A stretch of 64,000 nucleotides of DNA from Melitaea cinxia (taxonomy: Eukaryota > Arthropoda > Insecta > Lepidoptera > Nymphalidae): positions 3,472,001 to 3,536,000 of the forward strand of contig NC_059403.1 of assembly GCF_905220565.1 (NCBI RefSeq). The letters are read 5' to 3'. Under the pieces are notes generated by a model, which was not told the DNA's origin, ran no database searches, and was given only the letters and a program-made list of their open reading frames with translations. The translations under genes were made by a program, and so were the position numbers. This document shows positions 20,723-33,900 of the stretch, piece by piece; the first letter of the stretch is position 1, and each line of letters starts with the position of its first letter.

Positions 20723-21046
20723 CTGTGTGGCTACGGCACTAAAGAATTTAGCCACCCCCTCTCCTCCCGTGGGTGTCGTAAGAGGCGACTAAGGGATAAC
20801 AAGGTTCCACAACCACCTTGGAACTTAAGAAGCCGACCGATGGCGGGATAACCATCCAACTGCTGGCTTTGAAATACACAGGCCGAAGACGGACAGCAGC
20901 GTCTTCGGTGCGACAAAGCCAGTACTGCGGTCACCAACCCGCCTGCCCAGCGTGGTGACTATGGGCAAAACACATGAGTTCACGTTATTTTTGGCGTAAA
21001 CTTGTGGAGGCCTATATCCAGCAGTGGACTGTATAGGCTGTAATGA
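20721..21046 (+). repeat. Repeat family A, near full-length copy
   Basis: Runs from gtggctacggcactaaaga through cctcccgtgggtgtcgtaag, gccgaccgatggcgggataa and gccgaagacggacagcag to ggaggcctatatccagcag and ends near ggctgtaatgatgat. It is followed directly by a TA tract into which a mariner element inserted. Confidence 0.88.
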
Positions 21047-21067
21047 TGATATATATATATATATATA

Positions 21068-22676
21068 CCGGGTGATTTTGAAAGCGTTTTGGAAACGAAA
21101 ATTTTGAATTATTTATCAATGACAGAACCTATATATAACGTTAATTTAATAATATATGTATTTTTTTTTTCATCAAAGTCGATATTCATATCGTTTACAG
21201 ATAAAAAGTGAGAACCAGTAGTAGCGCTACACGGTAGGTACATTCTAAAAATAGAAATACTATACGTTTTAATAGCGAGTCACAAAATCGTATTAGCCAA
21301 TAAAAACAAAGCTACCGAGTTGCGCCGGAGTCGACCAATGACGGCGTTGCTCACTTGTCCTTGTAATCGTCGGCGTCCCGCGTCCCTGGCTTTCAGTCGG
21401 TCAGTAATACCATAGCGGTACATGCGTAAACAAGGCCAAGGACGTTTAAATTATTATTCGCCGGAGTTTGAAGATGTTCTTGAGTACTTCGAGCGCGATC
21501 CCTGGCGGAGGACAAGGATGGCAGCAAGAGAATTCGATGTTAGCCAAAACTTCGTATGGAAGATATTACGTACACAAGGATTACACTTGTATCATTTTCG
21601 TAAGGCTCACGTAATAAACAACGCACCGGAAAGAATCGCCTTTTGCCAGTGGTTGTTAAATAATACAAACGACAACGTACTCTGGACGGACGAGTCACTG
21701 TTTACTCGAGTGGGACTATACAATGTGCACAATGAGCATTACTGGGCTCTAATTAACCCCCACTTGATACGAGAAAACCATCACCAGGTTTGTTTCAGTG
21801 TGAACGTGTAGGCCGGTATTATTAACGACCAACTAATAGGGCCTATTTTTATTGAAGGTCATCTAACCGGCAATTCGTACTTAGAGATGTTAAGGAGAGT
21901 AATATCTGAGTTAGTAGACGATGTACCTGGACAGTGAGTTTAGTGATAGGTTGATAGGTCGAGGAGGGTCTGTGTCTTGGCCACCTGGAAGTCCTGACTT
22001 AACGCCCCTGGATTTTTTCTTGTGATCGGAAATAAAAAGTTATACACGTCAGTCAATATGAAAGCTGTGATGATTTACGCATTGCGATAGTAGACGCTTT
22101 TGATAAAGTGAAAAGTGATCAAGACACATTAAGAAAATTAAAAGACAATTGTATTAAACGCGTACGTTTGTGTATTGAACGTAGCGGACTCCATTTTGAG
22201 CAGTTGCTTCGATACAGAGAAGTGTAAATAGTGTAAATAAACTGTTAATAGGTATGTAAGTTAATTATTCTGTAGAAAACTCCGATTTTTTAAATACGCC
22301 TGAAGTTTATACCTACAGTCCGTTTATAAATTGATTTGTTGTGAAAAGAACAATCGTGGTTCGTGGTGGTATTTCTGAGGGTCCTAAGCCCGTGTAAAGT
22401 ATGAAGGACAAACGAGTCTATCTACGTAAGTACTCGCTAGCTCGCGCCTATAGGTATACTTTTATCAACCGAAACGCGCACGGACGTGTTTCATTCATAT
22501 AAAATAATGAATGAATGATCAGTGCCTTACTACTTTCCAAGTCGATCGAATAAAAATGAATATTAAAATTGAAACTTTTTTTTAGTCAACATTACAATTG
22601 ATTTATCCATTTTTATATGTACTATAGATGATTCCAAAGTAAAATATTTCGTTTCCAAAACGGTTATAAAATCACC

Positions 22677-22679
<3 letters not shown>
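21068..22679 (+). mobile_element. Tc1/mariner-like element, copy 2, 1612 bp
   Basis: Same length, same ends and, by eye, the same sequence as 13851-15462. It is inserted in a (TA)n tract, so its TA target duplication is absorbed in the flanks. The left edge joins a family A repeat and the right edge a long TA microsatellite. Confidence 0.92.
21422..22226 (+). pseudogene. Defective Tc1/mariner transposase (copy 2)
   Basis: The open 129-aa part (21422-21811) is identical to that of the first copy, including the TAG after SVNV, the missing second catalytic Asp segment and the TGA after LDFFL. Sharing every lesion means this copy derives from an already broken element, or both derive from one broken parent. 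Confidence 0.9.

Positions 22680-22760
<81 letters not shown>
22680..22760. repeat. (TA)n microsatellite
   Basis: About 80 bases of near-pure TA with two c interruptions, directly right of the second mariner copy. It probably expanded from the TA target. Confidence 0.95.
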
Positions 22761-22761
<1 letters not shown>

Positions 22762-22789
22762 CGGTCGAATTGAATAACTTCCTCGTTTT

Positions 22790-24590
22790 TTGAAGTCGGC
22801 TAAAAACACAAAATAGTCCGACTCATTGTTAAACGACGTAAATTTAACAAAACGCAGGTTTTATCTTGACACACCGTCTAAACATTGTGTTTACTACATG
22901 ATAATAAGCAAATGTGTTGAAATCGTGACAAAATCGTTTTGTAAAAACATTCATATGTTTAATATCCATCGTCGTGTTTTTTCGAGAAAAAATGGACCCA
23001 TCCGCAATTAAAAAACCCAACCTGTTTTTTGTTTTTGTTCGTTAATTATGTCCTTCTGGATCTACGTGCACCAATCGTATCCACAAAATACACTGCCCTT
23101 AATCTAGTGAAAACAATTAATACAATTGTAGATTAAAGACCGTTAAATATTGACAATACTTTCGTTTCAAAGGATAGTATGATTCCCTTCGAACAATCAA
23201 AATACTTATTTTTTAAATAATCTTATGACGAAATATTTGAACATCGTTCTCTCAGAAAACGCGTATTTGACATTAATTTAACAGTCACTAAAATAAAATA
23301 ATAATTAAAAAAAAAAACAAAAAACCCGCCTGCGTGAAGAACAACTAATAGAAAATCAACTGAAAAAGCTGGAACAAGATAAAAATACAATATGCACACA
23401 AAGTCAGCGAAATAAATAGAAACAATATCAAACATAGCATGTTATGTACGACGTTGCATAAAGTTTCGAAGGACTACCGTATTAATATATTTTAAATGTA
23501 CAACACAAAATGTTTGATATTGTTTTTATTTGTAATTTTAATTGTATGTTTTTTTTAACCATTGTATTTTATTAGAAAGGCTACACCCCGAATTTGATCG
23601 TCGCCTAGGAGGCGAGTTTGGCATGGCTAGGCGTGGGAAAGAGCAAAGTCCACATTTTTTAAACTTTAATATTGTATTTCTTTATTAATATTACGGTAAT
23701 AATAATCATGATACACCTTTTTTAAATCCTTGTATTGTGACCTTCAATTAGATACCCATGTTGTAGTATTCGAGAATTTTTTTTTTTTTATCATTAAATA
23801 CAATGGCTTTGCGCAGCCGCCATGTTTGATTTTTTTTAATGTCACCTATCTAAGAACACTTGGGCAGCTAAGACGAACCTAACGATACCTCAATTATGTA
23901 ACGGATTGTTCAGTGGTTCTGGAAATATGAGGTAGTAAAGAATATTACATACAAACATACATACATACATACATACAAGATACGCGCGAAAAACATCCTT
24001 CCTTCCTTGGCAGTCGGGTAATAAACAAAAAATGTACTGACTAATAAACTGTAATGAGTCAATATCTGTACACGACAATTATTAGTTTTTTTTAACACAA
24101 AATTACACGACATAAAACTGGTATTTTAAGAATTTCTACGCATATCAGTTTGTTAACGTGTTAGTTCTCAGCCATATCTAAAATCTGCTACATTCAATTA
24201 AACTCGGTTTTATAGAAACTAAATACGTGCTGCTTCTTTGTTTGATATACCATTAAACAATACCAACAATATTATTTTATTAGTAAACAATATTTCTCAA
24301 ATTTTATATAATTCAAGTATCCTAAACACGTCCAAATATTTATATGCACAAAGGTGTTTATCAAGGTCAATGGTAAAGGTCATAGTGATTTCCACACAAT
24401 TGCAGTTTAAGCATGGTAACTATGAGTTTAAATAGAGTCCAAAGTGAGAATAGTTTTTTTTATCGACAATTTATAATAAAATTTATAGGTGAAGTATATA
24501 TGAATATAATATTAAACATGACCCGCAATAACCTAATTTCAAAATACTAAAAAAAATACCTTTAAATTCCAATAATACGTTCAAATGCAC
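22790..24590. other. Duplicated, gene-poor DNA upstream of reductase copy 2
   Basis: Homologous in patches to 13200-13780. It contains a poly-A rich tract (23308-23326), the unit-specific segment 23440-24330 and a tacatacatacatac run (about 23953-23976). Short ORFs here have no recognisable similarity. No gene called. Confidence 0.45.
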
Positions 24591-24849
24591 AACGTTCTGT
24601 GGCTACACGTTACCGCAGACTGTCGATGGACTGTCGAGTGCCGAACATAGATAAAATATACCATATACGCTTCATTCCTGTACGACGCCGCCGTCTCATG
24701 ATACAGAAATTATCAACGGAAATATATAAGTTGTTGAAGCATCAAGCTCAACTTCACTTCACGACGGAATTGCCTTTATATTTCATCAGGCGTCAGTAGC
24801 TTAGTGTCAGTGAACATTAAGAATCAACATACTGCTAGCACTGCTCATA

Positions 24850-25345
24850 ATGAAATTCCAAGTCTTTTTCACATACTTTCTTTTAAAAATGTTGGCACAA
24901 TTATTCTCCTTTATAACTCTTTTGTAAGATCTATCTTGGAATACTGTATGAAATCCATTTTACAAATGTCATGTTGCTCAATTGGAAAAAATTAATTATA
25001 AATTTATAAAATTTTTAAGTTACAAAGCTTCGCCGCATATTCAAGATATCCCGTATATTCCTTCTTTAGAAAATCGTCGATTGGAGAGAGACCAAATATT
25101 TTTATTTAAGTTACTTCGTAATTTTATTGATTCCCCTTATCTACTAAGTACTTAATATATTATTTAGGTGTCCCAAAATAAATACACGTAGTCATTCCCT
25201 ATTTTATGTGCCTAGAACTAGGACCAAATATACGCAGAATAATTTTAATTTTAGAGCATGTAAAATGTACAACCAATGTTTTCATCACATTGATTTTGCT
25301 ACTTGTTCAGTGCAATCTTTAAGGGGTGAATTACAAATAGCAAAG
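24850..25345 (+). pseudogene. Decayed C-terminal piece of a LINE reverse transcriptase
   Basis: Reads across frames and stops as ILLYNSFVRSILEYCM, then FAAYSRYP..IPSLENRRLERDQIFLF-like sequence, then NNFNFRACKMYNQCF and HIDFATCSVQSLRGEL. The ordered blocks LYNSLVRSILEY and RACRMYN..F are the end of ORF2 in jockey-type LINEs of insects. Several stops and frame changes show it is old. No poly(A) is visible. Confidence 0.65.
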
Positions 25346-25364
25346 AAATCGGTCTACTCAGTCA

Positions 25365-25590
25365 ACCCAGAAAACGTTGTTTTGCCATATATGTTAATAA
25401 CCTCCTTAACCTCCCCCCCCCCATAACTTAAGGGTATGAAAAATAGATGTTGTCCGATTCTCAGACCTACCCGATATGTCTGAAAATTTCATAAAAATTT
25501 GATCCAGCCTTGTGACACGACAATTTTATATAAAGATATATTAATCGAATTGAGACCCTCTTTCTTTTTTTGGAAGTCGGTTAAAAATAG
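25365..25590 (-). repeat. Helitron-like/SINE-like repeat family G plus family B edge
   Basis: Blocks aacgttgttttgccatatat, cccataacttaagggtatga, tttcataaaaatttgatcca match 30005-30240 and the reverse of 41595-41930. The last 40 bases (ttttggaagtcggttaaaaa) are the edge of a family B element. Confidence 0.65.
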
Positions 25591-25651
25591 CTCAATTTAG
25601 CGGGCGACGACGGCGCGTGTACAGCTAAAAAGTAAATCTATTGAAACGACT

Positions 25652-25870
25652 AGCTGTGCCTACGACGTAGTCCGCGTGGAATAGTGACTTTGTATAGTAT
25701 TTTTGGGATAAATCTTTTGGTGTATTTTGGATTATAAACACCGTTGTTTGGGTATAACCGATTGACATGAAACAGACACTAAATTTTCAGTTAAGCTTAC
25801 CACAATATGTTAATGAACCGCATGTAAATCGGATAAGCCCTTTCTGAGATTAGCGTGCACAAACATATTA
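25652..25870 (+). repeat. Probable SINE-like repeat
   Basis: Begins tagctgtgcctacgacgta and gtccgcgtggaatagtg and ends about ctgagattagcgtgcacaaa. The opening resembles the agctgtgcccgcgactt type of lepidopteran repeat. Only one copy in the window, so this rests on recall. Confidence 0.4.
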
Positions 25871-25885
25871 CATTTACATTTTTTT

Positions 25886-26350
25886 GGAACGAAGTTCCTT
25901 ACGGCAGGCTTGACATTTGGCTGGACGAGCGAACTGAAAAAAATGTGATACTACAACCGTAAGAAAAATATATAACGGAAGTGTCGTAATATGTTGACAC
26001 GCGACTGTATAATATGACGTTTGTAAAACTAAAATATTACTAGTAAACTATTTTTTAAATTATTTATGTAATTTTATACTGTCGACAAAAATAAATAAAA
26101 CCATATGTATTTTTTTTATTTTACTTACTAGTTTGAATTATTGGTATTATTATTATTATTTTATTCGATTTATTTTATTTTACGGTATTTGTTATTTTCT
26201 AAAATACTAAATTTTCTAAATACTTTTATGTACTTAATTAAAAACCAATCGACGAAATTAAAAAAAACCAAGAACTAGAAAATATATATATATAAGTCAA
26301 CATTTTTTTTAAATTGTGTTGCTTTATACTATCCGAAGGAACTTCGTTCC
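25886..26350. mobile_element. 465-bp MITE with palindromic ends
   Basis: The left end ggaacgaagttcctt (25886-25900) and right end aaggaacttcgttcc (26336-26350) are perfect 15-bp inverted repeats. Each arm is itself nearly palindromic (ggaac..gttcc). The interior is AT-rich and non-coding. No clear target duplication. Confidence 0.6.
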
Positions 26351-27162
26351 TACCTGGTGTCACACCACATAATTTTTTTTTTAAATTATATCTATTGAAA
26401 ATCACTCAACTTCCGAACGACTGTATCAATTTCGATTATTATTTTAAACATTCCAGCATCGTTTATTAATATTGTATCATTTATTTACGTAAATAAGATA
26501 AGAAGAATATAGACGATATTCTGATTTTTCGTTTTTATAGTGACAAAAGTAAAAATGAAAATAGCATTCAGCCTCTTTCATGACTGAGTGATTCATCGCA
26601 AAGATCGAATAACTGTTTAAGTCTCAAATTCTTTATCGATATAATATTGAATAATTACTTACCTATACTTTAAAGGTACATTAGAATCAGTCTGAAACCT
26701 TTTTTTAGTTTCAATAAAAAGGTAGAACAAAATTTTCAATATTAGATTCAAAAAATAAAATACAAAATGTCTTAGTATAGAAATGTCGTCACTTTAATTA
26801 CATTTGCGGATATAGTTTATATCGATTAATATTAATTATTGTGCAGTTTGCATCGTGTAATGACACGAGTGGGTATCGACTTTTCCCCTGCCCCAGCTAT
26901 AGCGATTGCCCGCCCAATATTTCGCTAGTGATGTGAATAACGATATCGACATATTCCCTAAATTTTATTTGTTTCGATCAACTCAATATTTTTATACATT
27001 TTCATAGAACAGAAATTAGGAATAATAATAGTCCAAGTATAAGAGACTGATTGCAGTAACATAATTTTTACATAGGTACGTTTTAATGTACGTTCTTTTA
27101 ATAGCTAAGCTATACTTAAGTACGACTTATATACTTATAGGTACATATTGTACCTGTGTATA

Positions 27163-27199
<37 letters not shown>

Positions 27200-27890
27200 T
27201 GATAATATAATTTCCTGTCCTGTCATTTCGTCCAGGCACCAATAAAAGTGACCTAATTTGCTTTATTCAATATTTTTAGCTTCATTTCTTCACCCATCTG
27301 CTTAATGGATGAAAATTATTTTTTATTTATTTCATTATATTCGAAAAATTATTGTGGAAGGGTTGCCTGAAAAATCCTGGTCAAGCTGTATTTCATTCAA
27401 AACTGGAACATTAATTTTTATTTAAAAATGGACTTACGACTTTAAAGAATAAATTTAGAAAATGCAAACGTTATGCTGTCTATTATTTTTCTGGCATAAC
27501 TACTGGGAGGCATTGATAAACAAGTTTATTAATAAATATTGATACTAGTTACTTTCACCCACATGCTTAATATATAAATATTACTTCAAAATGGGGCTGT
27601 TTCATTGCAAATGCAATGACATGGGATTGCCTGCTAAAAGTTTGGTTTAAATGGCGGTTGCCAAATATAATATAGCCTAGTCAAGAATTTTCCAGTCAAC
27701 TTTTTCGCGATTTATTTTTGACATACTAAGTAAGATATGATTTGTTTTTTATTCACTAAGCAGCTGGGTGAAGATCACGTCTAGTTCGTATCTTTATCTA
27801 ATTCGTCTATTAAAAATATATTGTGACATTTAACACGACAAAAAACAAGAACAGTTCAATATTGTTTATATATTATCGAGTATTGGTCAT
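26351..27890. other. No recognised gene
   Basis: AT-rich DNA with a (TA)n microsatellite at 27167-27199. No ORF above background and no RNA gene seen. Confidence 0.5.
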
Positions 27891-27899
27891 TTCATCCAC

Positions 27900-28132
27900 T
27901 GTACGACACTAGGGATTGCTTCATTTTCTCGTTTTCCCGAGCAGTTAATGTGAAGCCGTCGCTTGAAGCGGTCTTGAGCCACGGTTTTCCTAACACTGTC
28001 GAAAGTGTAGTACCTTCTGCGTTTCAAAACAATCACGCGACATCGTTAAGAGTTTGTGAATAAAAAAACATTGCGGGAAAATGTGAACAGACTGAGTGAC
28101 GTGAAATATACGGCTTGAAAACAAATGAATTT
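27900..28132 (+). other. Candidate 5' non-coding exon of the claudin-like gene
   Basis: A GC-richer non-repetitive stretch ending in ttt|gtaagtgt, a good splice donor at 28133. It lies 2.7 kb upstream of the first coding exon on the same strand. It has no long ORF, as expected of a 5' UTR exon. This is inference only. Confidence 0.25.
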
Positions 28133-29847
28133 GTAAGTGTTTGTATACTATTTCACCTAGTTTTTTTTTTTTTTTTGACCTATACTATTCCTCTAATTAA
28201 TTATTAGGTTTATTGCCTAGTGTAGTAATGTTTTTAATATTATATCTTAATATTTGCTTTGTTGAAATATACTCTTATATTTATTAAACATCCATTTACC
28301 GTGTAAACTTTTTTATTTGTATTTTTAACTTATAAATCTTCAAAAGGATTCATTAAGATTTACAGTATAGTAGTGCTACTATAAAAACTACGAATTATAG
28401 TAAAAAGAGGTGGCAGTAGTGCCGTAGTATTCCGCAGTAGAATTACGAGTTCAACGTCCGCTAAGAAAGCATAGAAAACTCATCGAATAAAACATAAAAG
28501 ATTAGATTCCAAGAAATAGATTCATATTTATTTGCAGATGAGTGTATTAGGAAAATTAAACTTTTAAGCTTTATAAGGTTAATATTATAATTTAACCTTT
28601 ATAAGGTTTCAAAACGTAAATTTGGCGAATGTATTAAAACATTTTCATTCGAAAAACTTAGCTTATTCTTTATTTCGTATTTTTCTTTTGTACTATATAG
28701 TATAAAACAGCTTAAAAGTACTAATTTATAAATAAATTAATAATTAATACTAAATTTTTTGGGATCGACATATTATGTTTGTTTGTTGAAGAAAAAAAAA
28801 TATACTAAGTTAATGTACATATTAAAAGTTTACCTAGTACCTATGCACCTAGCTATTTTATCTTATATAATCATATCGATGCTGTGTAATAATGCCATGT
28901 AAATGTAATGTAAGCTTTGTAGAAGTCAATAGTATTGTATGACATTATTGGAATTATAAAAAATTAGGGTCTTATAGGCGATAATTAATCCCGTCACAAT
29001 TAAAGCACGTGAAAACGCACCAAACGCCTCGCTACTACTACTGGCTTTAAATTTTCACTCTTTTACTATCAACTTCATCAGCTAAAAAACATTTATTTTT
29101 AATCAATAACATTTTGATTATTATTCTTTTTGTTTATTCTTCGTTAATTATAAAAATTTGTAACTCAGAAGGCAAAAAAATTACTTATATTTGGCCCATT
29201 GAAGCTACTATTAGTTCAAATAAATATTTATACGATAAGTTTTTATTTTATTTGTTATGAAATAATATAGTTTATTCCATTTGAAATATAAACCAGATTG
29301 TGAAGCTATGTCAGTTTATTGTCTAATATATTGTCTGATTAGACCATTTACAGCTTAATTGTATAACATATATTTCGTAAGTAGTAAGAAAATTAAGTAA
29401 GTAGTAGTAAGAAAATTAATATTATCGTAAGAAAACTTTTCCCTCATTAAATTCGAAAAATGAAAGGATTCAAAAAATATTGCTTTCACTTAAGTTATTA
29501 CACTCAAAACTTTACCGTCGCTAAAACTTATCACTGTAATAAAACTTTGACTCGTTTTATTAAAGTGTAAATTTTAGTTCTTCAGCTAATAATTTCATAC
29601 TATGTTAAAATCTACAGCTATGAATATATTATGGTCAAAGTTTTTGTAGTTTGCACTCATTGATTTAAATCATTATAATTTACGGCAAATACCCGCAAGA
29701 TACGCGGAAATAGAAATTAATCACCGAAATGTATGTACATAACTTCCGATAACAGACCGAAATTGGGCAAGATGTATAAAAAAAATCCCTACATTCACGA
29801 AACAAAAATATGGCAAAACATAGTACAAAATTGATTCTTACTTTGTT
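28133..29847. other. No recognised feature
   Basis: Very AT-rich sequence with no coding, RNA or repeat signal that I can identify. Confidence 0.5.
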
Positions 29848-30640
29848 CTTTCTAACCGACTTCCAAAAAAGGAGGAAGTTCTCAATTCGATTGTATCCTG
29901 TATTTCTACGTTGTATTAAATATACCGCATAACTTTTCACTGGGTATAGTAATTTTTATGGTTCTTGTTTTAATCCAAAGCTGTTTGTCTCATAGTTCTA
30001 TTTAAATTCGATAGATATACTTGCTGACCCCACAAACGTTGTTTTGCCATATATGTTATTAATCCCCTTATCCCCCCCCCCTTTATAACTTAGGGGTATA
30101 AAAAATAGATATTGGCCGATTTTCAGAGCTACCCGATATGCACGCAAAATTTCATAAAAATCGGTCCAGCCGTTTCAGAGGAGTATTGTAACTAAGATTG
30201 TAACATGAGAATTTGAGAATTTCATATAAAAGATAAGATAAGTACTTTATATATATGAGCACTTTTCAAGTAATCTTTGATGAGGCGTATTTATATGACG
30301 GTGCGTACTGTCGCGACGCCATCAATCGGAATCTAGCAAAACTACATAGGTTCAAACTATCAATCAAAGGATGTTATATGGCAAATATCTACTATTACGT
30401 AGTGAGCTATATTATCTACTACAGGGCAGTAGCAGTTTAATGTTTGTAAATAATTTTAATGATTCTTGTGGTCCCATTTAAATTTGATGAAGACCTGATG
30501 ACAATTTTTTGATTAATCTTTTATAACCTGGATTTACTTGACTATTTTGAGTCTACTTACGTTGTATCACTTGTCGATGTAATGAAAGACGGTTTTTTTT
30601 TTCCGTTTGCGAGCAATCACAATTATTTAGTTATGCAAGA
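29848..30640 (+). repeat. Mosaic of family B and family G fragments
   Basis: 29848-30000 starts ctaaccgacttccaaaaaag (family B). 30005-30240 is family G (ttgccatatatgttatt, ataaaaatcggtccagccg). 30440-30640 returns to family B (gacaatttttgattaatc, ttgtcgatgtaatgaaag, cgtttgcgagcaatcacaat). The arrangement suggests a family G insertion in a family B element. Confidence 0.65.
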
Positions 30641-30958
30641 TCTTTCTAATTTTGAACCTATATAAATATTTTCAATTAGTACAAGTGGGTATAGGTACGA
30701 TTCAAGATAAAACTTAAGAAATAAATACATTCTTTTGATTTAAAAGTACAGAAACTATGTAATGAGTAGGTACTCGTACTTGGGTATTACTGGTATGTGC
30801 AAAATTTATAAATGTTGTTATTTCGCAGTTAGAAGTTGGGGTCACAGCGACCAGATGAGCAGATTCAGTTGGAATAGAAGCAAGTTAAGGCCACGAAAAT
30901 TGCTCCTCACGGCAGTCCAGCGCGAGCGTACATCGCCTACCACAAACTGGGCGCAGGC

Positions 30959-33900
30959 ATGGAGACTCAGACCGCCACGCCGCAATCTGAGTGCGAGTGT
31001 GGGGTGCACCCTTCCGTGTTCTATCTTCTGGCCACACTCTTACTCACAAGGTATGTTACCCTTAAAACACAGCAAACGATTAAGTTATTTAATGCCAGTT
31101 AATGTTTAAGCCAGAAAGTAAAATAGAGGTAAAATTCATAATTTTTAGCTGTATTTAACGTTCTGGCTTTTCTTTTACGCGTGGAATATGACTTGATATC
31201 TTAGGTATTTTGATTAGGATTAAGATTGTAGGACCATTAAAAAAAATTGTTAGGAGTTATACCTTTCGGTCACAATTTAACTCATTTTTTGTCAATAAAC
31301 CTTTACATACGTAAATATACTTCATCATCATCATCAGTTCAGCTTAACGCAGTCCACTGCTGGACATAGGCCTCCACAAATTCGCGCCAAAAATGGCGTG
31401 AACTCATGCGTTTTGCCCATAGTCACCAAGCTGGGTAGGCGGGTTGGTGACCACAGGGCTGGCTTTGTCGCACCGAAGACGCATATAATTAGTTAAAATT
31501 AATAAAATTAAATCCCTTTTAAGCTTAAAAAGAAACACACGGTAAGCGTTTAATATGCTAAACTTTAATTAAAAAAAACCTGAACAATAATTGTGTTTGC
31601 TCGCAAACGAAAAAAAACCGACTTCAATTACATCGACGTAATACAACGTAGATCGACGAAAAAATAGTCAAGTAACAACGCGTTATCAAAGATTACTCAA
31701 AAAGTAGTCATCAGATGTCAATAAAATTTATATGTGACCACATGACAAACATCAGCTTTCGATTAAATGAAAAATTATTAAAATCGGTACACCCAGTAAA
31801 AAGTTATTGCGGATTTTCAAGAGTTTCCCTCGATTTCTCTGGGATCCCATCATCAGATCCTGGTTTCCTTATTATGGTACTATACTAGGGATATCACCTT
31901 TCTAACAAAAAAAAATTATCAAAATCGGTACATCCAGTAGAAAGTTATGCGGTACAATACAACGTAGGTCGACGAAAAAAGCGTCAAGTAAAAACGCATT
32001 ATTAGATATAACTCGAAAAGTAGTTGTTAGATCTCAAATAAATTTAAATGGGACCACATGACAAACACCACCTTTCGATTAAAAAAAATTGTCGAAATCG
32101 GTCCACATGGGCAAAAGTTCTGATGTAACATACATAAAAAAAATACAGTCGATTTGAGAACCTCCTCCTTTTTTGGAAGTCGGTTAAAAACGAAAAAAGA
32201 AACGAATTTCTGGAATCTCCACCATATCCATGTTACCACCCACCATTAACTTGTAAACGTTAAATATACACGTATTTAGTATAAAAACACATATATTGAC
32301 ATTACATACAAGTTTTAGTAAAAACTTATTATTAGTTAAGAAAAACTAAAAATGTAGAACCATCAAATGATAATTATTGAATTCGTCGATAAATTTTTAA
32401 GAGTTTATACTTGTTATTTTTAGGGATTCGTGTAAATACTAATAATCCCTTGCTTAATAATTCCTTGATTTGATCCCGGCATTGAATCTTTGTGTCATCA
32501 TAGCTAGTTTCTTTATGACTTTACGTTCATTACTCGAGGCAATATAAGTAATTATGTCAATGCCGACGTTAAATTATTACTAGATTTTGTAGCGAAATAA
32601 TCGTAGGAATAAACCGGAAAAGAGGTTAAATTAAATACAATACCTGTAAAATACCACGTCTTGGTAACATAAGGAGAGATTAACTTAATTTCCCGCGTTA
32701 TTCTATTTGCGAAAGGTTCCTTAGCAAGAGTAACGATGTTTTTATTAGTAATTCGATGGAGTGTTAATTAGTCATGGCAACAGGATAATAACAATGTCAG
32801 GAAGTTACGTGCTTCCAAAAGTATAATGATAAATAAAGATATGTGGTAATTATTGTAATAATAAATAATGTGTGTTAAAAGACTTGTAAGTTTTAAAATA
32901 TCCAATAAAAATTTTATAACTTAAAGTTGAAAATATGTTTTGTGGTTTGTTGTTGTAGTGACATTCGTAACAAAAATAAGGAAATTTGTAGTAAGATTTG
33001 ACGAGCACCTGGGGGATTGGGGTTAGAGTCGGAACGCGCTTGCGACACTTCTGGTGTTACAGGCGTCTATAAGGTACAGTAATCGCTTACCATCAAGGGA
33101 CCTTTTTTGTCGACCCAGTTACATAAAAAAAAAGTGCGTGCGTACAAAGTACACATATCAGAAGTGAGACTTCTTTGGCAAACTAATTTTTAAGTCTCGT
33201 TTATGTTTATACAAATCTAAATAAAGCTGTAAAGATTTCTGTTTCAGCGCTATCGATAAAAACGTTGCCGTTTCATCAAAACATTGCCGTTTCATCCGTA
33301 AAAAAATTACCCTCATGCGCCTAAAGAAGGTTCACTTCAAAAAAAAAACATTAAAAGTGCACTATCTAGATATTAATTTACGTTTAAAACTGAAGAGATA
33401 GATGAGTACCTAATTATTAAAGATAAAGTCTAGTCTAAAGATAAGTCTTTCTATTAATATCTAATACTTTTATTGAGGTAGGGCACTACTTTAAATACAT
33501 AACAACATTGAAATTTCAAACAACCCGACTGGAGAAGTTACTCGAAGTTACAGAAGACCGCACACCAGTAATTCTGAATGAATAAGATAGCCAGAGCTCT
33601 TGAAAAATCTTGTGTTAAGAGGGTAGGGCCGACTAAGCGCTTGTAATGCTTCTGGTGTTGCCAACGTCCAAGGGCTAGGGTTACCGCTTAACATCAAGAA
33701 GACCGTATACTTATTTGGCAATACAGTGGTATTAACACAAAATGTTTCATTTTTGGGCTTCTTGGGTTCAGTATATAAGACTTTACTCGTCTTTTTTTTT
33801 TCATTTTTTGAAGTCTCATAAAAATTCTAACTTAAGCTGTAAATACATTTTGTATTTTCAAGTAGGTTTAAAAGCACTTTCGTACCTATCCTGCCATACA

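Larger units (their letters stand above)
18750..24740. repeat. Segmental duplication, unit 2
   Basis: The second unit of the reductase duplication, homologous to 10478-15590 but expanded by family A and B repeats, (TA)n tracts and a mariner copy. The most distal recognisable homology is at about 24590-24740 (cgttctgtgg, cgcagactgtcga, cctgtacgacgc). Confidence 0.85.
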
